Positions 1-6,576 of a DNA stretch of 6,754 nucleotides are shown one piece after another. A program made the translations under genes and the position numbers. The DNA comes from an uncultured Bacteroidota bacterium. GTDB lineage: Bacteria > Bacteroidota > Bacteroidia > 2-12-FULL-35-15. The notes below the pieces were generated by a model, which did not search any database, was not told the DNA's origin, and saw only the letters and a program-made list of their open reading frames with translations. The stretch lies in NCBI GenBank assembly GCA_903889605.1, contig CAISYK010000193.1:1-6754 (forward strand). The letters run 5' to 3'. Within the stretch, counting starts at the first letter, position 1. Each line of letters begins with the position of its first letter.

Positions 1-262
1 AATACCCATTTTCAGAATATTTTTTACCATCTATTCCTTCAGCTTTAATTATGTAATAGTATGTCCCGTCAGATGCAGGCACGCCGCTTGTGCTTCGGCC
101 ATTCCAACCGCCATTAACTGTATGCCATTCAAATAGTTTATGTCCCCATCGGTTATAAATTTCTGCATCCAATTTAATTAATCCAACTTGTTTGACCGAA
201 AATACATCATTAATATTATCATCATTAGGGGTAAATATATTTGGAATAATAAATACGGAATT
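1..262 (-). other. CHU_C / gliding motility-associated C-terminal domain (T9SS type B sorting signal), incomplete
   Basis: From residue 1684 the sequence reads IPNIFTPNDDNINDVF, followed by LDAEIYNRWGHKLFEW, GGWNGRSTSGVPASDGTYYY and GKKYSENGY up to the edge. This order (FTPNxDxxND, aromatic-NRWG, WNG, GTYYY) is diagnostic for the C-terminal domain of large Bacteroidota surface proteins such as SprB-type adhesins. In the family it ends with a short strand (typically a YKGxVxLxR-like ending) that would lie about 10 codons beyond position 1. Known role: recognition by T9SS and outer-membrane translocation. I am sure of the family; the terminal residues are not visible. Confidence 0.93.
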
Positions 263-3200
263 AAGATATATATCAATAACAGAACACGCTGTATCTATAC
301 ACCCTGTTGAACTAATCGCTTTTAAACAAACAGAAAATGTTCCAAGCGGTGTATATATATAAGCGGGATTTACCAAATTTGATGTATCTCCAGTGCCAAA
401 CTGCCATAAGTAGTTTGATGCTCCGACACTATTGTTGGTAAAATTAACTGTTAATGGGGTTTCTCCGGTAAGTGGATTTGCAGTAAATAAGGCTGTAATC
501 GGCGGTGTAGAGTTTACTGTAAATGAACCTGGAATAATTGAACAGCCATAGCCATCAGTAACAGTTAATGTATAAACACCCGGAATCATATTGCTTAAGT
601 CTGCGCTGGTTCCTACAACAGCCCCTCCTGCATCTTTCCATACATATTGAAATGGAGTTTGACCCGATGTCATTACTAAACCAGATACCCCTCCCGAAGA
701 ACCGCCGCAATTAGCTAGCGTAGTTACCATAGCGGTGGTATCTGCAGTTGGTAAAGGGTTAACAGTAATATCCACAGTTATCGGCGCTCCAATACAACCA
801 TTTGAGTTTGATGAAATTATATAAGTTACTAATCCCTGGCTTGTTCCTGTTAAATTTAAAGTTTGAGAAATCAGAGGACCAGCTCCTGCAGAAGTTCCGG
901 AAACCCCTGTTTGAATTACAGTCCATGCACAGTTTGTTGCTCCGGTTGAACTTGATAAGGTAACGAATGTTGTTCCTCCTATACAAATATTTTCAAAAGG
1001 AGGAGAAGCCGTAATTACTGGGGAAGCATTGATGGTAATAATAGTTGAAGCCGTCGCAGCAAGACATGAACCGCTTGCAGGAATATTATTAGTTATTGTA
1101 TAAGTCCCAGGTGCGCTTGCAGCCAAATTAATTTCTCCAGTGTTCACCTGCTCAAATACCAGACCGGCAGGCGCAGAAGAGAAAACTCCAGCACTTGCAC
1201 CAATCCCGAAAGCCGGAAAAGGATTATTTATATTTTGGCAGAATGGAGAGCCGTTGTAACTAAAGTCGGCAGAAGGTGTAGTATCAGCTATTGTCATTTG
1301 TATAAAGCTGGTATTCGGACATGGGCCAAATGTTGAATAGCTTAAGGTATAAGTTCCTAAAACACTTAAAGCCAAGTCAATTACACCTGTTGATAAATTA
1401 ATTGACAACCCTGAAGGAACAGATGAAAAAACGCCGCCGGCTAATCCTGTAATTGCAGGTATTGCAGTGGTTCCTGATGTACAATAAGTAGCTGAAGGAT
1501 ATGAAAAAGAAGCGTCGTCAGAAGGGGAAATAATTACTGTTGTAACTGCACTCGCAGCACCGCACGTACCGCTTGCAGGAATTGAATTTGTAACGGTATA
1601 TGTTCCAGGCAGACTAGCAGCTAAATCAATTTCACCGGTATTCACATGTACGAATGCTAAACCAGCAGGGGTGGCGGAAAACATTCCTGCACTGGCTCCG
1701 GATACAAAAATAGGCAGAGGGTTATTTTCATTTTGACAGAAAGAAACACTTGAATAACTATAACCTGCCGCAGGCGATGCATTATTAATTGTCATTGTGA
1801 TAGAACTGGTATTTGGGCAAGTGCCGTTTGTAGTATAAGAAAGAGTATATGACCCCAAATTACTTGCAGATAAATTTATTTCACCTGTTGAGGGATTAAG
1901 TGATAAACCTGGAGGGATAGATGAAAAAATTCCGCCCGGCAGTCCAGTAATTGCAGGAGTTTGATTAACGCCTGATGTGCAGTAGGTTGCCGAAGAATAT
2001 ATAAAAGAAGCGTCATCCGGAATATTAATAATAACAGCTGCTGTCGCACTAACAGCAGTGCATGTTCCGCTTACAGGAATGGTATTAGTGATAATATAGA
2101 CGCCGGGAGCGCTTGCCGCTAAATCGATTTCACCGGTATTAACATGCGCAAACACCAGACCTATTGGCGTAGCGGAAAATATTCCAGCACTGGCACCAGC
2201 ACCAAAAGTCGGAAATGGATTACTAATATTTTGGCAGAATGGAGAACCAGAATAGCTGAAAATAGCAGAAGGAGTTATATTTGTTATAGTCATAGTAATA
2301 GAACTTGTATTCGGACAAGCACCATTTGTTGTATAAGACAGCGTGTATACTCCTATTGCACTTGCGGATAAATATATGGTGCCCATTACCGGATTAATTG
2401 ATAAACCCGATGGTACAGCTGAAAATGTGCCTCCGGGTAATCCGGTAACAGTAGGCGTTTGGTTTGCTCCTGAAATGCAATATGTTGCAGAAGAATATGA
2501 AAAAGAAGCATCATCAGAAGAGTTTATAGTAATTGCTGTTGTTGCACTTACGGCGCTGCATGTACCACTGGCAGGGATATTATTAGTAACAGTATACGTA
2601 CCAGGTAAGCTCAGTGATAAATCAATTTCTCCTGTATTCAAATTCGCGAAAGTCAGACCGGCAGGAGCCGCGGAAAATATACCTGCACTTGCACCTGATG
2701 CAAAAACCGGTAGAGGATTAATTACATTCTGGCAGAATGAAGAACCCGCATAAGTGAACATTGCAGAAGGTGTAGTATTTGTAATCGTCATTGTAATAGA
2801 ACTTGTATTTGGACAGGAACCGTTTGTAGTATATGAAAGCGTATAGACTCCCAATGCACTGCCGGCTAAATTTATGGTGCCGGTTGAAGGATTAATAGAC
2901 AAACCAAGAGGAACTGATGAAAAAGTACCGCCGGGTAAACCTGTAATTATTGGAGATTGGTTAGTTCCGGTTGTACAATAAGTTGATGAAGAGTAAAGGA
3001 AAGACGCATCATCTCCGGCACCAATTGTTATAGTCGTCAATGCAGACGCAGCACCACAGGTACCGCTTACAGGAATATTGTTTGTAATTGTATACGTACC
3101 CGGTAAACTTGCGGATAAATCTATCTGGCCGGTATTAACATGCACAAATGCCAACCCCGCAGGAGTTGCAGAAAAAATTCCAGCGCTTGCTCCCGAAACG

Positions 3201-5311
3201 AATAGAGGAGAAGGATCACTTCCGATAGGGCAAAACGGAGAACCTAAATAACTAAAACCAGCAGCAGGTGTAATATTGGTAATAGTCATCGTTATTGAAC
3301 TTGAATTCGGACAAGCTCCATTAGTATTGTAGGATAACGTATATACACCTAAGGAGCTGGTGGATAAATCTATAGTACCTGTTACTGGATTAATTGATAA
3401 GCCGGTAGGGGATGCAGAAAAAGTCCCGCCGGGGAAGCCTGTAATTGTTGGAGTTTGCGCCGGGCCGGATATGCAGTATGTTGCTGATGGATAAGTAAAA
3501 GAAGCATTGTCCGATTGAATAATAATAACAGTAGTTATTGAACTTACAGCATTGCAAGTTCCGCTAACGGGAATATTATTGGTAACAGTATAAGTACCTG
3601 GTGCACTTGTTGATAAATCTATTTCGCCGGTATTAACATGTGCAAAAACCAAACCTGCTGGTATAGCTGAAAAAATGCCGGCACTTGCGCCTACGTCAAA
3701 AATAGGGAAAGGGTTAGTTCCATTTTGACAGAATGGAGAACCTGCATAATTAAAAATTGCCGAAGGCGTAGTATTAGCTATTGTCATAGTAATACAGCTG
3801 GTCTGATGACAAGAGCCTGTTGTTGAATAACAAAGAGAATACACGCCCAAAGTACTGGTTGCTAAATCTATAATACCTGTTGACGGATCTATTACTAATC
3901 CTGCAGGAACAGATGAAAAAGTACCTCCTGGTAATCCTGTTATTGTCGGTGCGGGGTTAGTTCCAGACTGGCAATATGTAGCTGATGTATAAGTAAAAGA
4001 AGCATTATCATTTGGGTTTACAACAATTGTAGCGCTGATAGGCGTTCCTGTACATCCGTTGGCTGTCGGAGTGATTGTATAAACAGCAGATCCAGGAACA
4101 CTTCCTGTTGTTAACAGCGATTGTGCCAACGTATCGTGATCAGACCCAAGTACCCCTCCGGTTACGCCGGACTGAAATACTGTCCATAAAAAATTAGTAC
4201 CCGCGACCAAGCTGGTTAATGAAATAGAGGACGTGTCGCCGGAACATATTATTTGAAATGCAGGGGTGGCAGAAGCAGCAGGAATAGGATTGACTATTGC
4301 TATTGCAATTATCGGAGTTCCAGTGCAAAGTCCAGTGAGCGGCGTTATAGTATACACAGCAGTATCTGGAGCGAAGCTTGTTGTTGTTAAAATCTGTGCA
4401 ATTGTTGAATCATTTCCCGCAAGTGCCCCTAACGGAGCTGTTTGCATTACAGTCCAAGAATAAGTTGTCCCGGTTAGAGAACTTGTTATTACAAAAGAAG
4501 TACTATCCCCGGAACAGAGTATTTTCATTAACGGAGTAACTGCGGCAACCGGATTGGGGTTTACAGTAATTACAGCAATATTCGAAAATACGTCGGCAAC
4601 ACCTCCGCAGGAAGAAGCTTTCCTCCTATACCACCTTGTATTGGTAAGCCCCGCCGGTGGGTCATAACTCAAACTTGTAGCGCCTATAATTGTGCTCCAT
4701 GTGGAGCCGTTATCATCGCTGTATTCCCACTGATATGTTGCATAAGCGGTACCGGAGGTAATACTGATTATATTATTAGGATCACTGCCAGAGCACAGAG
4801 TATCATCACCTGCAATAGAACCGGGAAGAATAGTCTGATAAAACCAATAATAACTCCACCTTACACCATAAGTGCCGCTTCCGCAATTTCTTTGGTAAGT
4901 GTTGTAATTCCATTGGCATGGAGGATTTGAATTTATTACCAAGCTCCCAATGTTAGTGAAACCATTACAAACATTATCATCAGCACCGCAAATACCGCCA
5001 TCTGATTCCCAGCCGTCAAGTGAAAGAGTGATAGTAGCGGTAGCTAACTGTGTTTGAGGAGCAACCCAATTAAAATTATTGTCCCCTGTCCAACCGCAAA
5101 CTTCATCATGATCAACATTCCAACTATAAGGTCCGCTGGGAGTAGTAACTTTAACGCGGAAGCGCGGATCCGGATCTCCCCAGCAGTCTGCACAGCCAGG
5201 TTCATTATAAAACAAATTATCCCCATCAACTTCTACAGTAACATTTTGTGAAAATGAATTTACAATAAAGAAGAGTGAAAAAGACAGAAATAAGTATATT
5301 TTATTTTTCAT
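1..5311 (-). CDS. Giant multidomain surface adhesin-like protein with T9SS type B (CHU_C, gliding motility-associated) C-terminal domain; 3' end beyond the window
   Basis: The frame from the ATG at 5311 stays open to the left edge (1770 codons; no in-frame stop in the lines I translated codon by codon). The start is chosen because it gives a signal peptide at once: MKNK, then a hydrophobic stretch, then SFSQ before NVTVEV. Domains: Cys/Trp-rich module 23-162; Ig-like domain about 163-250 (CSGSDP, YQWEYSDDGSTW, RWYRR); PKD-like domains about 251-340 and 341-431 (ICSGDTSS, FLWTVFQSGVTGG, GCTGTPI); six 166-residue units 435-1430; a third PKD-like domain about 1431-1517; an SprB-like repeat about 1519-1602 (CGGSSGGVSG, TPFQYVW, GVYTLTVTDGYGC); a PKD domain about 1603-1683 (YLWQFGTGDTSN, NPAYIYTPLGTFSV); and the CHU_C domain from 1684. 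In this family the last domain directs export through T9SS. An adhesive or structural surface role is inferred from the architecture; no enzymatic domain is visible. Full length is probably about 1780-1790 residues. Ligand unknown. Confidence 0.95.
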   Translation of the reverse strand, partial: MKNKIYLFLSFSLFFIVNSFSQNVTVEVDGDNLFYNEPGCADCWGDPDPRFRVKVTTPSGPYSWNVDHDEVCGWTGDNNFNWVAPQTQLATATITLSLDGWESDGGICGADDNVCNGFTNIGSLVINSNPPCQWNYNTYQRNCGSGTYGVRWSYYWFYQTILPGSIAGDDTLCSGSDPNNIISITSGTAYATYQWEYSDDNGSTWSTIIGATSLSYDPPAGLTNTRWYRRKASSCGGVADVFSNIAVITVNPNPVAAVTPLMKILCSGDSTSFVITSSLTGTTYSWTVMQTAPLGALAGNDSTIAQILTTTSFAPDTAVYTITPLTGLCTGTPIIAIAIVNPIPAASATPAFQIICSGDTSSISLTSLVAGTNFLWTVFQSGVTGGVLGSDHDTLAQSLLTTGSVPGSAVYTITPTANGCTGTPISATIVVNPNDNASFTYTSATYCQSGTNPAPTITGLPGGTFSSVPAGLVIDPSTGIIDLATSTLGVYSLCYSTTGSCHQTSCITMTIANTTPSAIFNYAGSPFCQNGTNPFPIFDVGASAGIFSAIPAGLVFAHVNTGEIDLSTSAPGTYTVTNNIPVSGTCNAVSSITTVIIIQSDNASFTYPSATYCISGPAQTPTITGFPGGTFSASPTGLSINPVTGTIDLSTSSLGVYTLSYNTNGACPNSSSITMTITNITPAAGFSYLGSPFCPIGSDPSPLFVSGASAGIFSATPAGLAFVHVNTGQIDLSASLPGTYTITNNIPVSGTCGAASALTTITIGAGDDASFLYSSSTYCTTGTNQSPIITGLPGGTFSSVPLGLSINPSTGTINLAGSALGVYTLSYTTNGSCPNTSSITMTITNTTPSAMFTYAGSSFCQNVINPLPVFASGASAGIFSAAPAGLTFANLNTGEIDLSLSLPGTYTVTNNIPASGTCSAVSATTAITINSSDDASFSYSSATYCISGANQTPTVTGLPGGTFSAVPSGLSINPVMGTIYLSASAIGVYTLSYTTNGACPNTSSITMTITNITPSAIFSYSGSPFCQNISNPFPTFGAGASAGIFSATPIGLVFAHVNTGEIDLAASAPGVYIITNTIPVSGTCTAVSATAAVIINIPDDASFIYSSATYCTSGVNQTPAITGLPGGIFSSIPPGLSLNPSTGEINLSASNLGSYTLSYTTNGTCPNTSSITMTINNASPAAGYSYSSVSFCQNENNPLPIFVSGASAGMFSATPAGLAFVHVNTGEIDLAASLPGTYTVTNSIPASGTCGAASAVTTVIISPSDDASFSYPSATYCTSGTTAIPAITGLAGGVFSSVPSGLSINLSTGVIDLALSVLGTYTLSYSTFGPCPNTSFIQMTIADTTPSADFSYNGSPFCQNINNPFPAFGIGASAGVFSSAPAGLVFEQVNTGEINLAASAPGTYTITNNIPASGSCLAATASTIITINASPVITASPPFENICIGGTTFVTLSSSTGATNCAWTVIQTGVSGTSAGAGPLISQTLNLTGTSQGLVTYIISSNSNGCIGAPITVDITVNPLPTADTTAMVTTLANCGGSSGGVSGLVMTSGQTPFQYVWKDAGGAVVGTSADLSNMIPGVYTLTVTDGYGCSIIPGSFTVNSTPPITALFTANPLTGETPLTVNFTNNSVGASNYLWQFGTGDTSNLVNPAYIYTPLGTFSVCLKAISSTGCIDTACSVIDIYLNSVFIIPNIFTPNDDNINDVFSVKQVGLIKLDAEIYNRWGHKLFEWHTVNGGWNGRSTSGVPASDGTYYYIIKAEGIDGKKYSENGY
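1022..1519 (-). repeat. Repeat unit 6 (aa 1265-1430)
   Basis: This is the last and fairly divergent unit. Half A has GLAGGVFSS, GLSINLSTGVIDL and SFIQMTI; half B has LVFEQVNTGEINL and SGSCLAAT. It ends ITINAS and is followed without a linker by PVITASPPFENIC, the start of PKD-like domain 3. Confidence 0.9.
1520..2017 (-). repeat. Repeat unit 5 (aa 1099-1264)
   Basis: Half A reads DDASFIYSSATYCTSG, SIPPGLSLNPSTGEINL. Half B starts NNASPAAGYSYSSVSFCQN and shares VSGASAG, LAFVHVNTG, SLPGTYT and GTCGAAS with unit 2. Confidence 0.9.
2018..2515 (-). repeat. Repeat unit 4 (aa 933-1098)
   Basis: Half A has YCISGANQTPTVTG and INPVMGTIYL, where Met replaces the usual Thr of the PxTG motif. Half B has LVFAHVNTGEIDL and APGVYIITN and pairs most closely with half B of unit 1. 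Open frames on the opposite strand around 2144-2753 are shadows of this unit and unit 3. Confidence 0.9.
2516..3013 (-). repeat. Repeat unit 3 (aa 767-932)
   Basis: Half A begins DDASFLYSSSTYCTTG. Half B has the variant FANLNTGEIDL in place of the HVNTG motif. The length and both conserved Cys pairs are unchanged. Confidence 0.9.
3014..3511 (-). repeat. Repeat unit 2 (aa 601-766)
   Basis: Half A carries YCISGPAQTPTITG and INPVTGTI, close to half A of unit 4. Half B (PAAGFSY, VSGASAG, LAFVHVNTG, SLPGTYT, GTCGAAS) is close to half B of unit 5. It has SPFCPIGSDP where most units have SPFCQNxxNP. Confidence 0.9.
3512..4009 (-). repeat. Repeat unit 1 (aa 435-600)
   Basis: First unit, directly after PKD-like domain 2 (VVNPN then DNASF). 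Half A is the most divergent of the six. It reads YSLCYSTTGSCHQTSC where others read YTLSYTTNGxCPNTSS, so it has two additional cysteines (494 and 506) beyond the conserved pair (447, 501). Half B (IFNYAGSPFCQN, LVFAHVNTG) most resembles half B of unit 4. Confidence 0.9.
4826..5245 (-). other. Cys/Trp-rich N-terminal module of the giant protein
   Basis: Residues 23-162 differ from the rest of the protein, with seven Cys (40, 43, 72, 108, 115, 132, 143) and eight Trp (44, 64, 74, 82, 101, 134, 152, 156). Landmarks are DPDPRFRVKV, WNVDHDEVCGW, NNFNWVAP, ATITLSLDGWESDGG and GVRWSYYWFY. The alternating hydrophobic strands suggest a compact, disulfide-stabilised beta domain at the exposed N-terminal tip, a plausible ligand-binding head. 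I cannot assign it to a family with confidence. A loose resemblance to C2-like N-terminal domains of Notch ligands is discussed as a finding. Confidence 0.6.
5246..5311 (-). other. Signal peptide of the giant surface protein
   Basis: Residues 1-22 comprise a short basic start (MKNK), a hydrophobic core rich in Leu, Phe and Ile, and a polar end NSFSQ before NVTV. This is a usual Bacteroidota Sec signal peptide, and cleavage near SFSQ is inferred. Sec export to the periplasm is the required first step before T9SS passage across the outer membrane. Confidence 0.85.
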
Positions 5312-5406
5312 CGTAAAATATTAATTTGATAATTTAAAAAAATTCATTTTTCTATTTAGAAGAACAGGTCAAATTCACCAGTTTTTATAATTGATTTATT
5401 CTCGAT
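5312..5406. other. Intergenic spacer between the LRR gene and the giant surface-protein gene
   Basis: This 95-bp AT-rich spacer lies between co-directional genes. I see no stable hairpin with a U-run, so read-through from the LRR gene is possible. On the minus strand the best match to the Bacteroidota -7 box (TAnnTTTG) is TGAATTTG within 5367-5379, but no TTG lies about 20 bases upstream of it, so a promoter is only weakly suggested. The last bases before the ATG are AT-rich without a Shine-Dalgarno, as is common in this phylum. An imperfect dyad GGTnAAnTTnACC covers 5367-5379. Confidence 0.6.
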
Positions 5407-6363
5407 TCAATGAATATCAGTTTCTGCTCCAAATACTTTTGTTAACGGCAATTTTTTTCTCGCTTTCTCAATTTCAGATGCAGGAAGGCTTGTCTTCCAA
5501 CAACTTAAAAAAGAGAGCTTTTTCAAGTTGCCTATTTCTTCAGGGAATGCAGTCAGGGGATTGTAATAAACCCCAAGATAATCCAAATTTTCAAGAGTTT
5601 TAATTGAGGAAGACAGAGTCTTTATTTTGTTATACCCAAGATTAAGGTATGTGATATTTTTAAGGGTATATAACTCTTCAGGAACTTCTGAAATGGAATT
5701 GTTTGCAAGGCAAAGCTCAATCAGATACCTAAGCTTTGATACAGAAACGGGTATTTCTGTCAGATACGCATGAGTGATTTTTATTTTTGTAAGATCTACA
5801 AGACTCCATAATTCTTTAGGGACAGAACAATTTCTTGCAATTTCACCAATAGTAATTTGCCTAAGGGCCGACATTTTTCCTATTTCACTGCTTATACTTT
5901 CAAGAGGATTGCCCTGTATCTGCAGAACTTCAAGCTTACTGCATGAAATGATTTCAGAACCAAAATGTTTGAGGCTATTCTTATTTACATGAAGCTCTTT
6001 TAGATCCTTCAACTCATTTAGTCTTGAAGGAAGAACCTTTATGTTATTCTGGGAAATATCAATCTCTTCCAGATTAGGGAAAAGGAAAATCTGTTCTGGA
6101 AAATCTGTAAGTCCTGAATTACTAAAACGCGCGCTTTTATATACAGCTGGATTTTTAAGGGCCTCAGACAAATTAGCAGGCGTTACAACAAGACCGTATT
6201 TTGAATTTGGGATGAAATTATTAATATATGCTTCCGAATCAGGATTAGATTTCTTGAGATAAGATTTGTCACCAACCTGAGCCATAGTTATTAAACAACA
6301 AAATATGCCGGCTAATACAATCACTAATTTTAATTTGGATGCAAAAAAAATACTGTTTTTCAT
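5407..6363 (-). CDS. Exported leucine-rich repeat protein
   Basis: A 318-residue protein from the ATG at 6363 to the TGA at 5407-5409. This start is preferred because it begins a clean signal peptide: MKNS, a hydrophobic core (LVIVLAGIFCCLI), then TMAQ before VGDKSY. The frame also opens 22 codons upstream at 6429. Residues 30-73 are a non-repeat cap. About ten LRRs follow from residue 74 to 305, nearly all 23 residues long on the pattern LxxLxLxxNxLxxLPxxIxxL (for example LEEIDISQNNIKVLP, ITYLNLGYNKIKTL, LDYLGVYYNPLTAFP). The repeat near 166-189 is 24 residues and degenerate. The end, IEKARKKLPLTKVFGAETDIH, looks like a C-terminal cap. LRRs of this kind form a curved protein-binding scaffold; the partner is unknown. 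There is no T9SS sorting domain or classical lipobox, so a periplasmic or envelope location is inferred. It lies 95 bp upstream of the adhesin gene on the same strand. Confidence 0.92.
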   Translation of the reverse strand: MKNSIFFASKLKLVIVLAGIFCCLITMAQVGDKSYLKKSNPDSEAYINNFIPNSKYGLVVTPANLSEALKNPAVYKSARFSNSGLTDFPEQIFLFPNLEEIDISQNNIKVLPSRLNELKDLKELHVNKNSLKHFGSEIISCSKLEVLQIQGNPLESISSEIGKMSALRQITIGEIARNCSVPKELWSLVDLTKIKITHAYLTEIPVSVSKLRYLIELCLANNSISEVPEELYTLKNITYLNLGYNKIKTLSSSIKTLENLDYLGVYYNPLTAFPEEIGNLKKLSFLSCWKTSLPASEIEKARKKLPLTKVFGAETDIH

Positions 6364-6562
6364 GTAATTTTTATTAAAAAAGTGTAAAAAAACTATGTAT
6401 TCTGTATTAAAAAATTTAAAGAAGACCATGCTTCCTTAAAGAATTATCAAATAAACTCAGATTTTCTCAATTTTATATTCACTAAAAACTAATTACTGTT
6501 TTAAGCTGCCCTAAGGTTAATATTTAAACTTTGGAGCTAACATTCATTTATGAAAAAAGCTT

Positions 6563-6576
6563 ACAGCAACTGCTGT
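6563..6576. terminator. Possible weak bidirectional hairpin
   Basis: ACAGCA and TGCTGT form 6-bp arms with a 2-base centre (realistically a 5-bp stem with a 4-base loop). T-rich sequence follows on both sides: TTTT directly after on the plus strand, and a T-run a few bases further on the minus strand. It could end transcription of an unseen gene entering from either side, but the stem is short and the call is tentative. Confidence 0.3.

Larger units (their letters stand above)
1022..4009 (-). repeat. Six tandem 498-bp coding units (166 aa each) forming the core of the giant protein
   Basis: Units begin at the D of the D(D/N)ASF motif, with first bases at 4009, 3511, 3013, 2515, 2017 and 1519. 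Every step is exactly 498 bp and the array ends at 1022, giving 996 residues without indels. Each unit has half A (77 aa: ASFxYxSATYC, GGTFSSVP, GLSINPSTG, LGVYTLSY, CPNTSSITMTI) and half B (89 aa: SPFCQN, GASAGIFS, VNTGEIDL, PGTYTVTN, IPxSGTC). The halves are related to each other: both carry an aromatic-Cys near the start, then GxFS, PxGL, TGxIxL, GxYxLxY and GxC. The pattern recalls putative Ig-like (He_PIG-type) modules of bacterial surface proteins. Synonymous sites differ between copies, so this is an old protein-level repeat and not a recent DNA amplification. Confidence 0.95.

Noticed and set aside
759..986. Minus-strand 75-codon frame
   Set aside because: It is out of frame with the giant protein and overlaps PKD-like domain 3; its Asn/Arg/Lys-rich translation is typical of a shadow frame.
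2144..2753. Open frames on the plus strand within the repeat array (2144-2371 and 2343-2753, up to 136 codons)
   Set aside because: They lie wholly antisense to a well-supported 1770-codon frame with clear domains. Their sequence is the reverse reading of the repeat units, and no start signal or recognisable domain is present.
1022..4009. CRISPR array or insertion-sequence duplication as the cause of the periodic repeats
   Set aside because: The period is 498 bp, the sequence is continuously coding, the copies differ by synonymous substitutions, and there are no spacers, short palindromic repeats or transposase.
4266..5251. Plus-strand frames at 4266-4463 and 5054-5251 and minus-strand frame at 5044-5229
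   Set aside because: They overlap the N-terminal domains of the giant protein in other frames and show no family signature or plausible context.
1..5311. Frameshift or pseudogene in the giant gene
   Set aside because: The frame stays open from the ATG to position 2, and each domain follows the previous one in the same frame. The missing C-terminal end is explained by the window edge.
5391..6262. Plus-strand frames of 70-73 codons opposite the LRR gene
   Set aside because: These are antisense shadows of the leucine-rich repeats, whose regular 23-residue pattern makes the minus-strand frame certain.
6291..6320. Lipoprotein signal in the LRR protein (GIFCCLI)
   Set aside because: The residues before the cysteines (AGIFC) do not match the lipobox pattern L-(A/S)-(G/A)-C, and a normal signal peptidase I site near TMAQ is available.
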